Part shown: one piece after another, positions 26,562-34,085 of the stretch
How positions within the stretch are numbered: position 1 is the first letter of the stretch
How the letters are laid out: the number at the start of each line of letters is the position of its first letter
Origin: Flintibacter muris
GTDB lineage: Bacteria > Bacillota > Clostridia > Oscillospirales > Oscillospiraceae
DNA: 64,000 bases
Assembly: GCF_943192995.1 (NCBI RefSeq)
Contig: NZ_CALPCP010000003.1
Coordinates: 62,001-126,000, forward strand
Direction: 5' to 3'
Program-made: the position numbers and the translations under genes
Notes under the pieces: generated by a model
What the model was told of the DNA's origin: nothing
Databases searched by the model: none
What the model saw: the letters and a program-made list of their open reading frames with translations, nothing else

Positions 26562-27317
26562 ATGACCGAGAACAGGCGCTATTACTACCTCAAACTGAAA
26601 GAATATTTCTTCAACAGCGAGACGATGATGATTTTGGAGAGTATGCAGGACGGTCTTCTATACTCCAATCTGCTGCTGAAGATGTACCTTATGTCGCTGA
26701 AAAGCGGCGGCATCCTCCTGTTGGGAGATCACTTCCCCCACACGCCACAGACCATCGCCACCTGCACCCGGCATCAGATCGGCACAGTGGAGCGCGGTTT
26801 GAAAATCTTCTTGCAGTTGGGGCTTATCGAAATCCTGACTGACGGCGCGTACTACATGACCGACATTCAACTGCTGATTGGTCAGTCCTCCACGGAGGGC
26901 GAGAGGAAGAAGCGGGAGCGGAGCCGGTTACAGCGTCAAAAGCTGCTGCCCTCTGGTGGAATGGACATTTGTCCACCCAATAGGCGGGTGGACAAATGTC
27001 CGCCTATATTAGAGAAAGAGAAAGATATAGAGTTAGAGATAGATAGAGAGATAGAGGGGGGAGAAATCGCCCCCGCCGTTTTGGGCCGCTATCAAAATGT
27101 TTTTCTGTCTGCTGGTGAACTGTCCGAACTGCAAAACGACTTCCCCGCCGTCTGGCAGGAGTATATCGAGAGGTTATCCGAGTACATGGCCTCCACCGGC
27201 AAACAGTACCGGAGCCACACCGCCACCATTCGTCGCTGGATAGCGGATGACCGCCGCAAGGCCGCTCCCCCTGCCCGTGACCGGGATTACAGCGTGAAGG
27301 ACGGTGATACCGTATGA
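26562..27317 (+). CDS. Phage-type replisome organizer
   Basis: 251 residues. The N-terminal 110 (Y-Y-L-K-L-K-E-Y-F-F ... I-M-Q/M-I-L-E-S-M-Q-D-G-L-L-Y) match the phage replisome-organizer N-terminal domain that binds the origin. A charged linker is encoded by a purine-rich repetitive tract (27010-27060), and the C-terminus resembles DnaD-type helicase-loading tails. A perfect 16-bp inverted repeat inside the gene (26963-27001) is a candidate origin, as lactococcal-type phages place theirs within this gene. It overlaps the DnaC-like gene by four bases. Confidence 0.82.
   Translation: MTENRRYYYLKLKEYFFNSETMMILESMQDGLLYSNLLLKMYLMSLKSGGILLLGDHFPHTPQTIATCTRHQIGTVERGLKIFLQLGLIEILTDGAYYMTDIQLLIGQSSTEGERKKRERSRLQRQKLLPSGGMDICPPNRRVDKCPPILEKEKDIELEIDREIEGGEIAPAVLGRYQNVFLSAGELSELQNDFPAVWQEYIERLSEYMASTGKQYRSHTATIRRWIADDRRKAAPPARDRDYSVKDGDTV
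26963..27001. repeat. Perfect 16-bp inverted repeat, candidate replication origin
   Basis: Arms 26963-26978 and 26986-27001 are exact reverse complements with a 7-base loop, and each arm contains the near-palindrome GGACA-N2-TGTCC. A purine-rich, repetitive tract follows at once. Confidence 0.55.
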
Positions 27318-28120
27318 CGGAGATCCGCGAGGACGAATATCTTGACCCCGCTGACGGTCTTATTCATTGCCGGAAGTGCAGAGGCCCCCGGCAGGCGGTT
27401 ATCCCCGACCCGTTCAAGGGCGGCAGTTTCAAGCCCAGGTGTGTCTGTTCCTGCCAACAGGAGGCGGAGCGCCGCCGTAAGGAGGCCGAGGAACGCCGCC
27501 AGCGCATGGAGCGCATCAGGCGGCGCAAGGCCCAGGGACTGCAAGACCGATACCTCTACGGCTACACCTTCGCCAACGACAACAGCAAGAACCCGGTCAT
27601 GGAGAAAGCCCACGCCTATGTCGATCACTGGCCCCAGGCGTTCAAGCGGAACATCGGACTACTGCTGTTCGGAGACGTAGGGACTGGCAAATCCTTCGTA
27701 GCCGGGTGCATTGCTAACGCTCTGCTTGACCGGGATGTACCTGTACTCATGACCAACTTTCCCACCATCCTGGCCCGCCTGTGCGGGACGTTCGGTGAGG
27801 ACAGGACGGACTTTCTGGACAGCCTGGGAGACTATGACCTGTTAATCATAGACGATTTAGGCGCGGAACGCAACACCGAATATGCCCTTGAGCAGATGTT
27901 CAGCATCATTGACAGCCGCTATCGCTGTAACAAGCCGCTGATCGTGACCACCAATCTGAAGCTGGACGAGTTAAAGCGCCCACCCGACCTCGCCCACGCC
28001 CGTATCTATGACCGGATTTTAGAACGCTGCGCCCCCATTCTCTTTGCCGGAAAGAACTTCCGGGAGGACAACGCCGCCAGCACCAAGGCGGCGGCGCGGC
28101 GCATCGTATCACCAGAATAA
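27314..28120 (+). CDS. DnaC-like helicase loader ATPase
   Basis: 268 residues. An N-terminal zinc motif (C-R-K-C near residue 17 and C-V-C-S-C near 45) precedes the AAA+ core. Walker A is G-D-V-G-T-G-K-S near residue 124, Walker B L-L-I-I-D-D-L-G near 178, and sensor I is V-T-T-N-L-K. This is the DnaC/IstB-like loader that delivers the replicative helicase to an origin bound by the organizer encoded just upstream. Together they allow the excised element to replicate. Confidence 0.88.
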   Translation: MTEIREDEYLDPADGLIHCRKCRGPRQAVIPDPFKGGSFKPRCVCSCQQEAERRRKEAEERRQRMERIRRRKAQGLQDRYLYGYTFANDNSKNPVMEKAHAYVDHWPQAFKRNIGLLLFGDVGTGKSFVAGCIANALLDRDVPVLMTNFPTILARLCGTFGEDRTDFLDSLGDYDLLIIDDLGAERNTEYALEQMFSIIDSRYRCNKPLIVTTNLKLDELKRPPDLAHARIYDRILERCAPILFAGKNFREDNAASTKAAARRIVSPE

Positions 28121-28146
28121 TTTTGAAAATTGGAAAGGAGCCGCCT

Positions 28147-28356
28147 ATGGCAAAAGCGAAGGAGCCTGTTATTACCGTCAGCACCGTGTTCGCCGGGAGG
28201 CAGACCGACAGGCAAGCCTTTATTGATTTGATTATACAGAAAAAAGAGATTGCTAAATCGCAAGTTGCGCTTGACATTACCGCTCCCACGCGGTATAATG
28301 AAATCACTCCAAACTGCGGCATACACAGCAGGACGGAGGTCATAAATGAGGACTAA
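28147..28356 (+). CDS. Small TnpW-like protein before recombinase
   Basis: 69 residues, ATG behind aaaggag. The core V-S-T-V-F-A-G-R-Q-T-D and F-I-D-L-I-I-Q-K-K resembles the short TnpW-type proteins placed before large serine recombinases; homology is only tentative. The promoter of the recombinase lies inside this gene, and the coding regions overlap by 11 bases. It may be an excision-direction factor, but this is a guess from position. Confidence 0.6.
   Translation: MAKAKEPVITVSTVFAGRQTDRQAFIDLIIQKKEIAKSQVALDITAPTRYNEITPNCGIHSRTEVINED
28271..28299 (+). promoter_or_regulatory. Consensus sigma-A promoter for the recombinase
   Basis: TTGACA (28271-28276), 17-base spacer, TATAAT (28294-28299), a perfect match in both boxes and spacing, 47 bases before the recombinase start. 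Confidence 0.85.
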
Positions 28357-30001
28357 CACTGTGTATGCCAATTCTTACCCGCAGGAGGTGAGAGCCGCTA
28401 TCTACTGCCGTCTTTCCAAAGACGATGATCTCAGCGGACCCAGCGCCAGCATCCAGAACCAGCGCGAACTTCTGTGCAGCTATTGTGAGGAACAGGGCTG
28501 GCGTGTGGCAGGGATTTTCCAGGACGACGGGTACACCGGGCTGAACATGGACCGCCCCGACTTCCAGCGGATGCTGGGTGCGGTGGAGCGTGGGATGTTC
28601 GATGTGATCCTGACGAAAGACCTGTCCCGCCTGGGCCGGAACTACTTGCAGACCGGACAGTTGATCGAAGAATTTTTCCCCAGGAACAAGGTGCGCTATA
28701 TCGCACTCAATGACGCTGTTGACAGCAATATCGAGAACGATATAACCCCGTTCCGCAACATTCTGAACGAAATGTATAGCCGGGATGTAAGTAAGAAAGT
28801 CCATTCGTCCTACTTGACGAAAGCCAAGTCCGGCAAGTTTACCGGATGCCTCGCCCCCTTCGGCTACCGTAAAGACCCGGAGGACAAAAACCGCCTTATC
28901 ATTGACGAGGACACCGCATGGATTGTCCGAAAAATCTATGATTATGCCCGCAACGGCAGCGGCCCGAACCGCATCCGGCGCAGGCTGGAGGACGAGGAAA
29001 TCCCCTGCCCCGCGTGGTGGAACCGTCAGAAGGGCTTGCGCGATCACGTCACCAAGTTTGAGCGCGAGAACCCGGAGCGCGGACGGTTTATCTGGGACTT
29101 CACTACCATCAAGGAAATCCTGTCTAATCCTGTTTACATCGGCGCTATCGCCTCCCAAAAGGTCAACTACCGTTTCAAGATCGGCTGGATGGGGGATAAG
29201 CGGCGCGAGGAATGGATTATCGTTGAGGGGATGCACGAGGCGATTATTGACCGGGACACCTACGACATTGTGCAGGAGAAAGTCAAGAGCCGGAAACGGG
29301 CGGACGCCTGGGGGAATTTCAGTCTGTTCGCTGGGCTGGTGAAGTGTGGGCAGTGCGGCAGCACCATGAACATCCGCCGCGCCAATCAGAAGGGCAACGA
29401 CCGCATCTACACCTGTTCCCGGTACAACAAGTATGGAGTGGCCCACTGTACCCAGCACCGCATCAAGTATGACACGCTTTACAATATCGTGCTGGAACAA
29501 ATTAGGGCCTGTGCGAGAAAGGCCCTCTCTGATGAACAGGAGGCAGCCGCCCAGCTTCGGGAGAACTGCCAAGCGGACGAGCAGGCCGAGCGCGAGGCCA
29601 TCCAGCGGAGCATTGACGAGGATACCGAGCGCATCACCGCCCTGGAACGCATCATCAGCCGGGTCTATGAGGATATGATCGCCCAGCGCATCAGCGAGGA
29701 CAATTTTAACCGCATCCTGGAGAACAGCCAGACCGAACAGGCCACGTTAAAGAACCGTGTCACGCTGAACCGGGAGCGACTGTCCCAGCAGACCCAGGAG
29801 CAGGAGGACAACACCCGCTGGCTGGAGATCATCAAGGACTACGCTGACATTCAGGAGCTGGACGCTGTGACGCTGAACCGGCTGGTGCAGAAGATTGTCA
29901 TTCATGAGGACAAGGACGGCGATACCGTCCGGCAGACGGTAGAAATTCACTTTAACTTCAACAATCAGGCGGATAAGCGCAGACTTATCCGAGAACTGTA
30001 A
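28346..30001 (+). CDS. Large serine recombinase of nested element
   Basis: 551 residues. The resolvase domain carries the catalytic Ser24 in Y-C-R-L-S-K-D-D and the downstream D-L-S-R-L-G-R-N. The recombinase domain (F-G-Y-R-K-D-P, I-L-x-N-P-V-Y-I-G) is followed by a zinc ribbon (C-G-Q-C-G ... C at about 334-372) and a long coiled coil. This is the TnpX/Tn4451-like architecture that integrates and excises circular elements without a host factor. It ends 97 bases before the right junction, so its att site is the adjacent DNA. Start supported by ggaggt six bases upstream. Confidence 0.95.
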   Translation: MRTNTVYANSYPQEVRAAIYCRLSKDDDLSGPSASIQNQRELLCSYCEEQGWRVAGIFQDDGYTGLNMDRPDFQRMLGAVERGMFDVILTKDLSRLGRNYLQTGQLIEEFFPRNKVRYIALNDAVDSNIENDITPFRNILNEMYSRDVSKKVHSSYLTKAKSGKFTGCLAPFGYRKDPEDKNRLIIDEDTAWIVRKIYDYARNGSGPNRIRRRLEDEEIPCPAWWNRQKGLRDHVTKFERENPERGRFIWDFTTIKEILSNPVYIGAIASQKVNYRFKIGWMGDKRREEWIIVEGMHEAIIDRDTYDIVQEKVKSRKRADAWGNFSLFAGLVKCGQCGSTMNIRRANQKGNDRIYTCSRYNKYGVAHCTQHRIKYDTLYNIVLEQIRACARKALSDEQEAAAQLRENCQADEQAEREAIQRSIDEDTERITALERIISRVYEDMIAQRISEDNFNRILENSQTEQATLKNRVTLNRERLSQQTQEQEDNTRWLEIIKDYADIQELDAVTLNRLVQKIVIHEDKDGDTVRQTVEIHFNFNNQADKRRLIREL

Positions 30002-30097
30002 CAAAATAGAGCCTATCAATCTGGACAGCAGGGGGATCAGGGTGTACCTAACGGGGCCATGCCGCCGCCAGCCGTGGGCTGTTTCACCAATTTTGGA

Positions 30098-30178
30098 ATG
30101 AAACAGCTCATGGCGGGCGGCGGCGTGGCCCTGATTGGTATGCAGCTCATCCCCCTGCTGGCGAACCTGTTCGGCTAA
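30098..30178 (+). pseudogene. Maff2-type membrane peptide, 3' half
   Basis: Encodes M-K-Q-L-M-A-G-G-G-V-A-L-I-G and a second hydrophobic stretch ending L-L-A-N-L-F-G, the C-terminal half of the Maff2-like protein whose 5' half is at 14901. It has no ribosome site of its own. Rejoining the halves at ATGAA restores one 71-residue reading frame directly upstream of the VirB6 gene. In the present arrangement it is presumably not translated. Confidence 0.85.
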
Positions 30179-30191
30179 GAGGGCGTAGCCA

Positions 30192-31061
30192 ATGCTGAAC
30201 ATCCTCGACATAATCACAGACTGGATCAAGGGCATCCTCCGGGACTGCATTATGGGCAACCTGGACGGGATGTTTGACCAGATCAACAGCGAAGTCGGGG
30301 AAGTTGCGGCAAACGTGGGGACGACCCCGGCGGCATGGAACGCCGGGGTTTTCTCCATGATCCGCAATCTGAGTGATAACGTGGTGGTTCCGATAGCCGG
30401 GATGATTATTACCTTTGTCCTGTGCTACGAGCTTATCAGTATGCTCATGGAGAAAAATAACTTCCACGACTTTGAAACTTACGCCATTTATAAATGGGTG
30501 CTGAAAGCGTTCATTGCCGTTTACCTCGTCACCCACACCTTTGATATTACCATGGCAATCTTTGAGATGGGGCAGAACGTGGTACAACAGAGCGCCGGAA
30601 TTATCACCGGCACCACCAGCCTTGACTTTGCCACGGTCATAGGGGACGTGTCCGCGCAGTTGGAGGCCATGGAGCTGGGAGAGCTGTTCGGTCTGCTGGT
30701 GGAGACGATGCTGCTGAAAATCACCATGCCCATTCTGTCCTTCTGCGTGATGATTGTGCTGGTGGGGCGGATGATTGAAATTTACATCTACTGCTCTATC
30801 GGCGCAATTCCCTTCGCCACCATGACCAACCGGGAATGGGGGCAGATGGGGCAAAACTACCTGCGCGGCCTTGTGGCTCTTGGTCTGCAAGGCTTTTTCA
30901 TTATGATCTGCGTGGCGATTTATGCCGTGCTGATTGGGCAGATCACCAGCGGAACCAACCTTCATATTGCTATCTGGCAATGCGCCGGGTACACGGTACT
31001 GCTGTGCTTCTCCCTGTTCAAAACCGGCTCGGTCAGCCGGTCTATTTTCAACGCACATTAA
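30192..31061 (+). CDS. VirB6/TrbL-like membrane channel protein
   Basis: 289 residues with five or six membrane helices (for example M-I-I-T-F-V-L-C-Y-E-L-I and I-V-L-V-G-R-M-I-E-I-Y-I-Y-C). The polar loop with R-M-I-E-I-Y and F-A-T-M-T-N-R-E-W-G is characteristic of the VirB6/TrbL homologues in Tn1549-like elements. It forms the inner-membrane part of the mating channel. The nested element just upstream may weaken its expression by separating it from the VirD4 promoter. Confidence 0.88.
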   Translation: MLNILDIITDWIKGILRDCIMGNLDGMFDQINSEVGEVAANVGTTPAAWNAGVFSMIRNLSDNVVVPIAGMIITFVLCYELISMLMEKNNFHDFETYAIYKWVLKAFIAVYLVTHTFDITMAIFEMGQNVVQQSAGIITGTTSLDFATVIGDVSAQLEAMELGELFGLLVETMLLKITMPILSFCVMIVLVGRMIEIYIYCSIGAIPFATMTNREWGQMGQNYLRGLVALGLQGFFIMICVAIYAVLIGQITSGTNLHIAIWQCAGYTVLLCFSLFKTGSVSRSIFNAH

Positions 31062-31082
31062 AATGAGAAGGAGGATTGCAAT

Positions 31083-31508
31083 TTGAGTGAGAATAGAGCG
31101 CCGGAAACCGGCGCAGAGGTCCCTGCCGTCCCCGGCGTGGACGTGAAAATCTATCTCCCCAAGGACCCGGATAAGGACCATGGCAAGCTGATGGGCTTTG
31201 CCAGTGTGAGCCTGGGCGGCGTATTCGCCGTCAACAACATCCGCATTTACAATACGGAGAATGGGCCGTATGTCTCCATGCCCAGCACCAAGGGGCAGGA
31301 CGGCAAATATCACGACATCTGCTGCCCCACCACCAAGGAAATGCGGCAGGCGCTGAACGCCGCTGTTTTGAGCGCATATGAGAAAGCGGTGGAGCAGGAG
31401 CGTCCCCCTTCCGTGCGCGGCGCACTCAAGAGCGCGGCGAAAGAGACGGGGGTGCGAGAAGCGGCGGCTCCTGCCCAGGAGCGGAATACGGACAAAGGGG
31501 CGCGGTGA
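31083..31508 (+). CDS. SpoVG-like protein of conjugation operon
   Basis: 141 residues, TTG start 8 bases after aaggagg. V-K-I-Y-L, then L-M-G-F-A-S-V-S-L-G-G-V-F-A-V-N-N-I-R-I and a G-P-Y-V-S-M-P-S segment reproduce the SpoVG fold, a small site-specific DNA-binding or RNA-binding protein in Bacillota. The copy on this element carries an added C-terminal tail with P-P-S-V-R-G-A-L at residues 108-115, shared with other transfer proteins. Its role in conjugation is unknown. Confidence 0.85.
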   Translation: MSENRAPETGAEVPAVPGVDVKIYLPKDPDKDHGKLMGFASVSLGGVFAVNNIRIYNTENGPYVSMPSTKGQDGKYHDICCPTTKEMRQALNAAVLSAYEKAVEQERPPSVRGALKSAAKETGVREAAAPAQERNTDKGAR

Positions 31509-31509
31509 T

Positions 31510-31950
31510 ATGCTCACCTTAACCCCGGTATCACTGAAAGAGGCCAACGCTTTTGTAGCTGCCCACCACCGCCACCACAAGCCCACCATAGGCCACAAGT
31601 TTTCCATTGGGTGTGCGGCGGAGGGGCGGCTGGTGGGCGTTGCCATTGTGGGCCGTCCCGTGAGCCGCTATCTGGACAATGGCCTGACGCTGGAAGTGAC
31701 CCGGCTCTGTACCACGGGCGAGAAAAACGCTTGCAGTATGCTGTACTCTGCGGCGGCGCGGGCGGCAAAGGCTATCGGCTACCGCAAGATCATCACCTAC
31801 ACGTTGGACACGGAGGCCGGAGCCAGTATCCGGGCAGCGGGCTGGACGTGTATGGGGCAGGCAGGGGGAAAACGCTGGACCGGCAAACGCTGTCCCGTTG
31901 TGGACCTCTGCCCGCCGCAGATGAAATTGCGGTATGAGAAATTATTATAA
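31510..31950 (+). CDS. XF1762-type conserved mobile-element protein
   Basis: 146 residues. V-A-A-H-H-R-H-H-K-P, then G-V-A-I-V-G-R-P-V-S-R and L-E-V-T-R-L-C-T, fit the XF1762-like proteins found on phages and integrative elements. The overall pattern, including a later S-M-L-Y-S-A-A-A-R-A-A-K, suggests a GNAT-like acyltransferase fold. Activity is not established. The start at 31510 is 1 base after the SpoVG-like stop, with an aaagggg site upstream. Confidence 0.8.
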   Translation: MLTLTPVSLKEANAFVAAHHRHHKPTIGHKFSIGCAAEGRLVGVAIVGRPVSRYLDNGLTLEVTRLCTTGEKNACSMLYSAAARAAKAIGYRKIITYTLDTEAGASIRAAGWTCMGQAGGKRWTGKRCPVVDLCPPQMKLRYEKLL

Positions 31951-31965
31951 TGGAAGGAGACGTTC

Positions 31966-32775
31966 ATGGACACAGAAAAATTGAATCAGGCACTATATGA
32001 CAAAATGGCGGCGGAACAGGAGCAGTTCAAGCACGGGCTGTTGGGCATGACAGCGGAGGAAGCCCTGAACCATGCCTATGAGTACGTCATGCGGGAGGAT
32101 ATTCTGATGTCGATGGAGGTGCTGAATCTCCCCGCACCCCAGGCGGAGGCGCTGCTGGAATCCCCCTGCCCTCTGGCGGATATTTACAAGGACTTCCGGG
32201 ACATGGAGACAGGTCACATGGACAATATCCGGGAGTGCATTGAGGGCAGGGCCGAAAGTTTGATGGAGGCCCAGCGGGAAACTGCCCCCATTATCCCGAT
32301 TTATCCGCACACCGGCGAATATGCCAGAGAGCATGGAGAGTTGGACGCTTTCCTCGCCTCCCTGGAAACGAATGTTGCCTGCCGGGATGCTATTGAGACG
32401 GCAATTAGGGAGGGCTTTGATGGAATGAGTCTCCATGCTGACACAAAGGGCGTACTGGCGGCGTTTGGTGCGGAGCGTGTAAGTCATGTACTGGCTGCTA
32501 CCCTTCAAGGTATAAGGAGCGATCCCCGTGTTTCCAGCGGCAATCGGGCGTGGGCGGCAACTGTCCCCATGTTTGATACTGCGGGCCGTCACCGAGACTA
32601 TCTCATCACAAGCCATCCTGGTGTTCTAAGCATCTTCGTTACACAGACACGGAAGGAAATGGACGCTATGCAGAAACAGACGGAGAAGAAGCCCTCCATT
32701 AAGGCTCAGCTTGCGGCGAAGCCCGTCCCCGGTGGCCAGCCCGCCGCAAAACCGAAAGGTCAGGAGGTGAGATGA
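31966..32775 (+). CDS. DUF3848-DUF3849 fusion protein
   Basis: 269 residues. The N-terminal part (L-Y-D-K-M-A-A-E-Q, then H-A-Y-E-Y-V-M-R-E-D-I-L-M-S) is DUF3848. The middle (Y-A-R-E-H-G-E-L-D-A-F, C-R-D-A-I-E) is DUF3849. These are often separate proteins or parts of larger ones on Clostridia elements. K-P-S-I-K-A-Q-L at residues 242-249 is a variant of the shared C-terminal tag. The C-terminus may be cut short by an insertion: see the GAGGTGAG repeats at 32764 and 33559. Function unknown. Confidence 0.8.
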   Translation: MDTEKLNQALYDKMAAEQEQFKHGLLGMTAEEALNHAYEYVMREDILMSMEVLNLPAPQAEALLESPCPLADIYKDFRDMETGHMDNIRECIEGRAESLMEAQRETAPIIPIYPHTGEYAREHGELDAFLASLETNVACRDAIETAIREGFDGMSLHADTKGVLAAFGAERVSHVLAATLQGIRSDPRVSSGNRAWAATVPMFDTAGRHRDYLITSHPGVLSIFVTQTRKEMDAMQKQTEKKPSIKAQLAAKPVPGGQPAAKPKGQEVR

Positions 32776-33566
32776 GCTAAGGCGACGCTCTATTCATCAT
32801 CCCATCCTTCAAGATTGGTTTCTTCAATTTGAATACCATCTTCGTTGTAGATATACCCAACTCTGGAGGAAATTTTATAAAACATTTCCAGTGTGGTCAG
32901 ACGGTTATAACGATAATCACACTTGCTTAGCATCCAAAAGATTTCTATGTCTGTTTCCCGAATCAGCCGGTAGCTTTTTATATATCTAACAGGTGCAGTA
33001 TGGACAGTGTAAAGTCGAAAAGTCTCGCCAGCGCAGCGAAGGTCAAGTAATATTTCCAATGCCAACAAACCGATGGGCTTGGAATAATTGACAACAAACA
33101 CATTGATACCATGAGAAATTGCCCAGGTATATGCTTTTTTAATCTCGGCACGGTAGTGGTCTGCGTTCAAAAAATTCACTCTTTTCTTGTTGCGGCCTCC
33201 CCCAAAATACATAGTATTTTGAGGAATTAGGACTGGTTCTGAACGGATATGTTCTTCATACTCTTGTTGTAACCGTTTGTCCAGTTCTCTGAATTCTTCA
33301 ATTTCTTCTACGGTAGCAGCCAGGTCGTTTGCACTCTCCAAAATTTTATTCAAGGAGAACGGGAAGAGTTTACTTCGCAAAGAGGACGCTGTCCTTCTCA
33401 TATGAAAGCAAAGCCGGTAAAACTGTTCATTCATGGTATTATTAACTCCTTTGTGTACTTGTTTGGATTTCCCTCATTATATATAACGTAGCACGCTGGC
33501 AATTTTGGACACTACAATAAAAATTTTTTGAGTACGCAATCGGAAAATATGAATATGTGAGGTGAG
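32764..33566. repeat. 8-bp direct repeats bracketing a minus-strand cassette
   Basis: GAGGTGAG occurs at 32764-32771 and 33559-33566. Deleting one copy and the intervening 787 bases joins the DUF3849 frame to the small frame ending at 33663 without a shift. The repeat could be a target duplication or two independent Shine-Dalgarno-like sequences. Confidence 0.4.
32790..33434 (-). CDS. Unrecognised AT-rich minus-strand gene (214 aa)
   Basis: A cytosolic protein of 214 residues with no signal or membrane segment. A central alpha/beta stretch (A-Y-T-W-A-I-S-H-G-I-N-V-F-V-V-N-Y-S) hints at a Rossmann-like fold but I cannot name a family. Start supported by aaaggag 11 bases upstream and a TATAAT-like sequence farther up. 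It runs against the conjugation operon and is clearly AT-richer than both neighbours, so it was probably acquired separately. A defence or entry-exclusion role would fit such an accessory gene, but nothing in the sequence shows it. Confidence 0.7.
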   Translation of the reverse strand: MNEQFYRLCFHMRRTASSLRSKLFPFSLNKILESANDLAATVEEIEEFRELDKRLQQEYEEHIRSEPVLIPQNTMYFGGGRNKKRVNFLNADHYRAEIKKAYTWAISHGINVFVVNYSKPIGLLALEILLDLRCAGETFRLYTVHTAPVRYIKSYRLIRETDIEIFWMLSKCDYRYNRLTTLEMFYKISSRVGYIYNEDGIQIEETNLEGWDDE

Positions 33567-33567
33567 G

Positions 33568-33663
33568 CAACTTATTTCCCCCAAAAATCCAATTAACATT
33601 TCCGTCCCGTGTGTGGCCTATATCATGCAGGGCATCCGGGATGTGCTGCGAAAGGAGGTGTAA
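33568..33663 (+). other. Short reading frame before PrgI; possible tail of DUF3849 gene
   Basis: An open stretch ending TAA at 33661-33663 encodes L-I-S-P-K-N-P-I-N-I and I-M-Q-G-I-R-D-V-L-R-K-E-V. The only ribosome-site-spaced start would be an ATT at 33574. Alternatively it is the severed C-terminus of the DUF3848/3849 protein, whose frame it continues if the minus-strand cassette is removed. Confidence 0.4.
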
Positions 33664-33665
33664 CC

Positions 33666-34085
33666 ATGCCCTTTGTCCCTGTCCCGAAAGACCTCGCTAA
33701 AGTAAAGACGAAGGTTGCGTTCAACCTGACCGCGCGCCAGCTCATTTGCTTCGGTGCGGGCGGTCTGATTGGCGTACCCGCCTATATGCTCACCCGGAAC
33801 AGTCTCGGCAACGAGGCGGCGGCTCTGCTGATGATCGGCCTTATGCTGCCCTTCTTCCTGTTCGGCATCTACGAAAAGGACGGCCAGCCCTTAGAGAAGG
33901 TGCTGGGCCACTTCATCCGGGCGCAGTTCCTCGCCCCCAAGGTCCGTCCCTACCAGACCGACAATCTCTACGCCGCTATGGAGCGGCTGAACCACCACGA
34001 AAAGGAGGTACACGCGATTGCAAAAACAGCAGGCAAAGCAGGTAAAAAATCTGCAAGCCGCAAAAAGACAGCACAAAAAAGATAA
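33666..34085 (+). CDS. PrgI family (VirB3-like) membrane protein
   Basis: 139 residues. V-P-K-D-L, then two adjacent helices (L-I-C-F-G-A-G-G-L-I-G-V-P-A and A-L-L-M-I-G-L-M-L-P-F-F-L-F), then Y-E-K-D-G-Q-P-L-E and a Lys-rich tail fit PrgI, the VirB3 counterpart of Gram-positive type IV systems. It overlaps the VirB4 gene by 68 bases, as VirB3 and VirB4 homologues commonly are coupled or fused. Start 7 bases after aaaggagg. Confidence 0.9.
   Translation: MPFVPVPKDLAKVKTKVAFNLTARQLICFGAGGLIGVPAYMLTRNSLGNEAAALLMIGLMLPFFLFGIYEKDGQPLEKVLGHFIRAQFLAPKVRPYQTDNLYAAMERLNHHEKEVHAIAKTAGKAGKKSASRKKTAQKR

Larger units (their letters stand above)
15036..30102 (+). mobile_element. Nested integrative mobilizable element, about 15.07 kb
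   Basis: Boundaries are inferred from the interrupted Maff2 gene. The left junction reads ...GGGC-ATGAA-GCAC and the right ...TTGG-ATGAA-ACAG (reading from base 30095 with one extra A before ATGAA), so the crossover lies within or next to the shared ATGAA. The large serine recombinase ends 97 bases from the right junction, the usual position for Tn4451/TnpX-type elements. Contents are an XRE regulator, TnpV, a transporter/two-component cargo, sigma-like regulators, oriT and MOBQ relaxase, replication genes, a TnpW-like protein and the recombinase. There are no mating-pair-formation genes, so it is mobilizable rather than self-transmissible. Confidence 0.85.
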
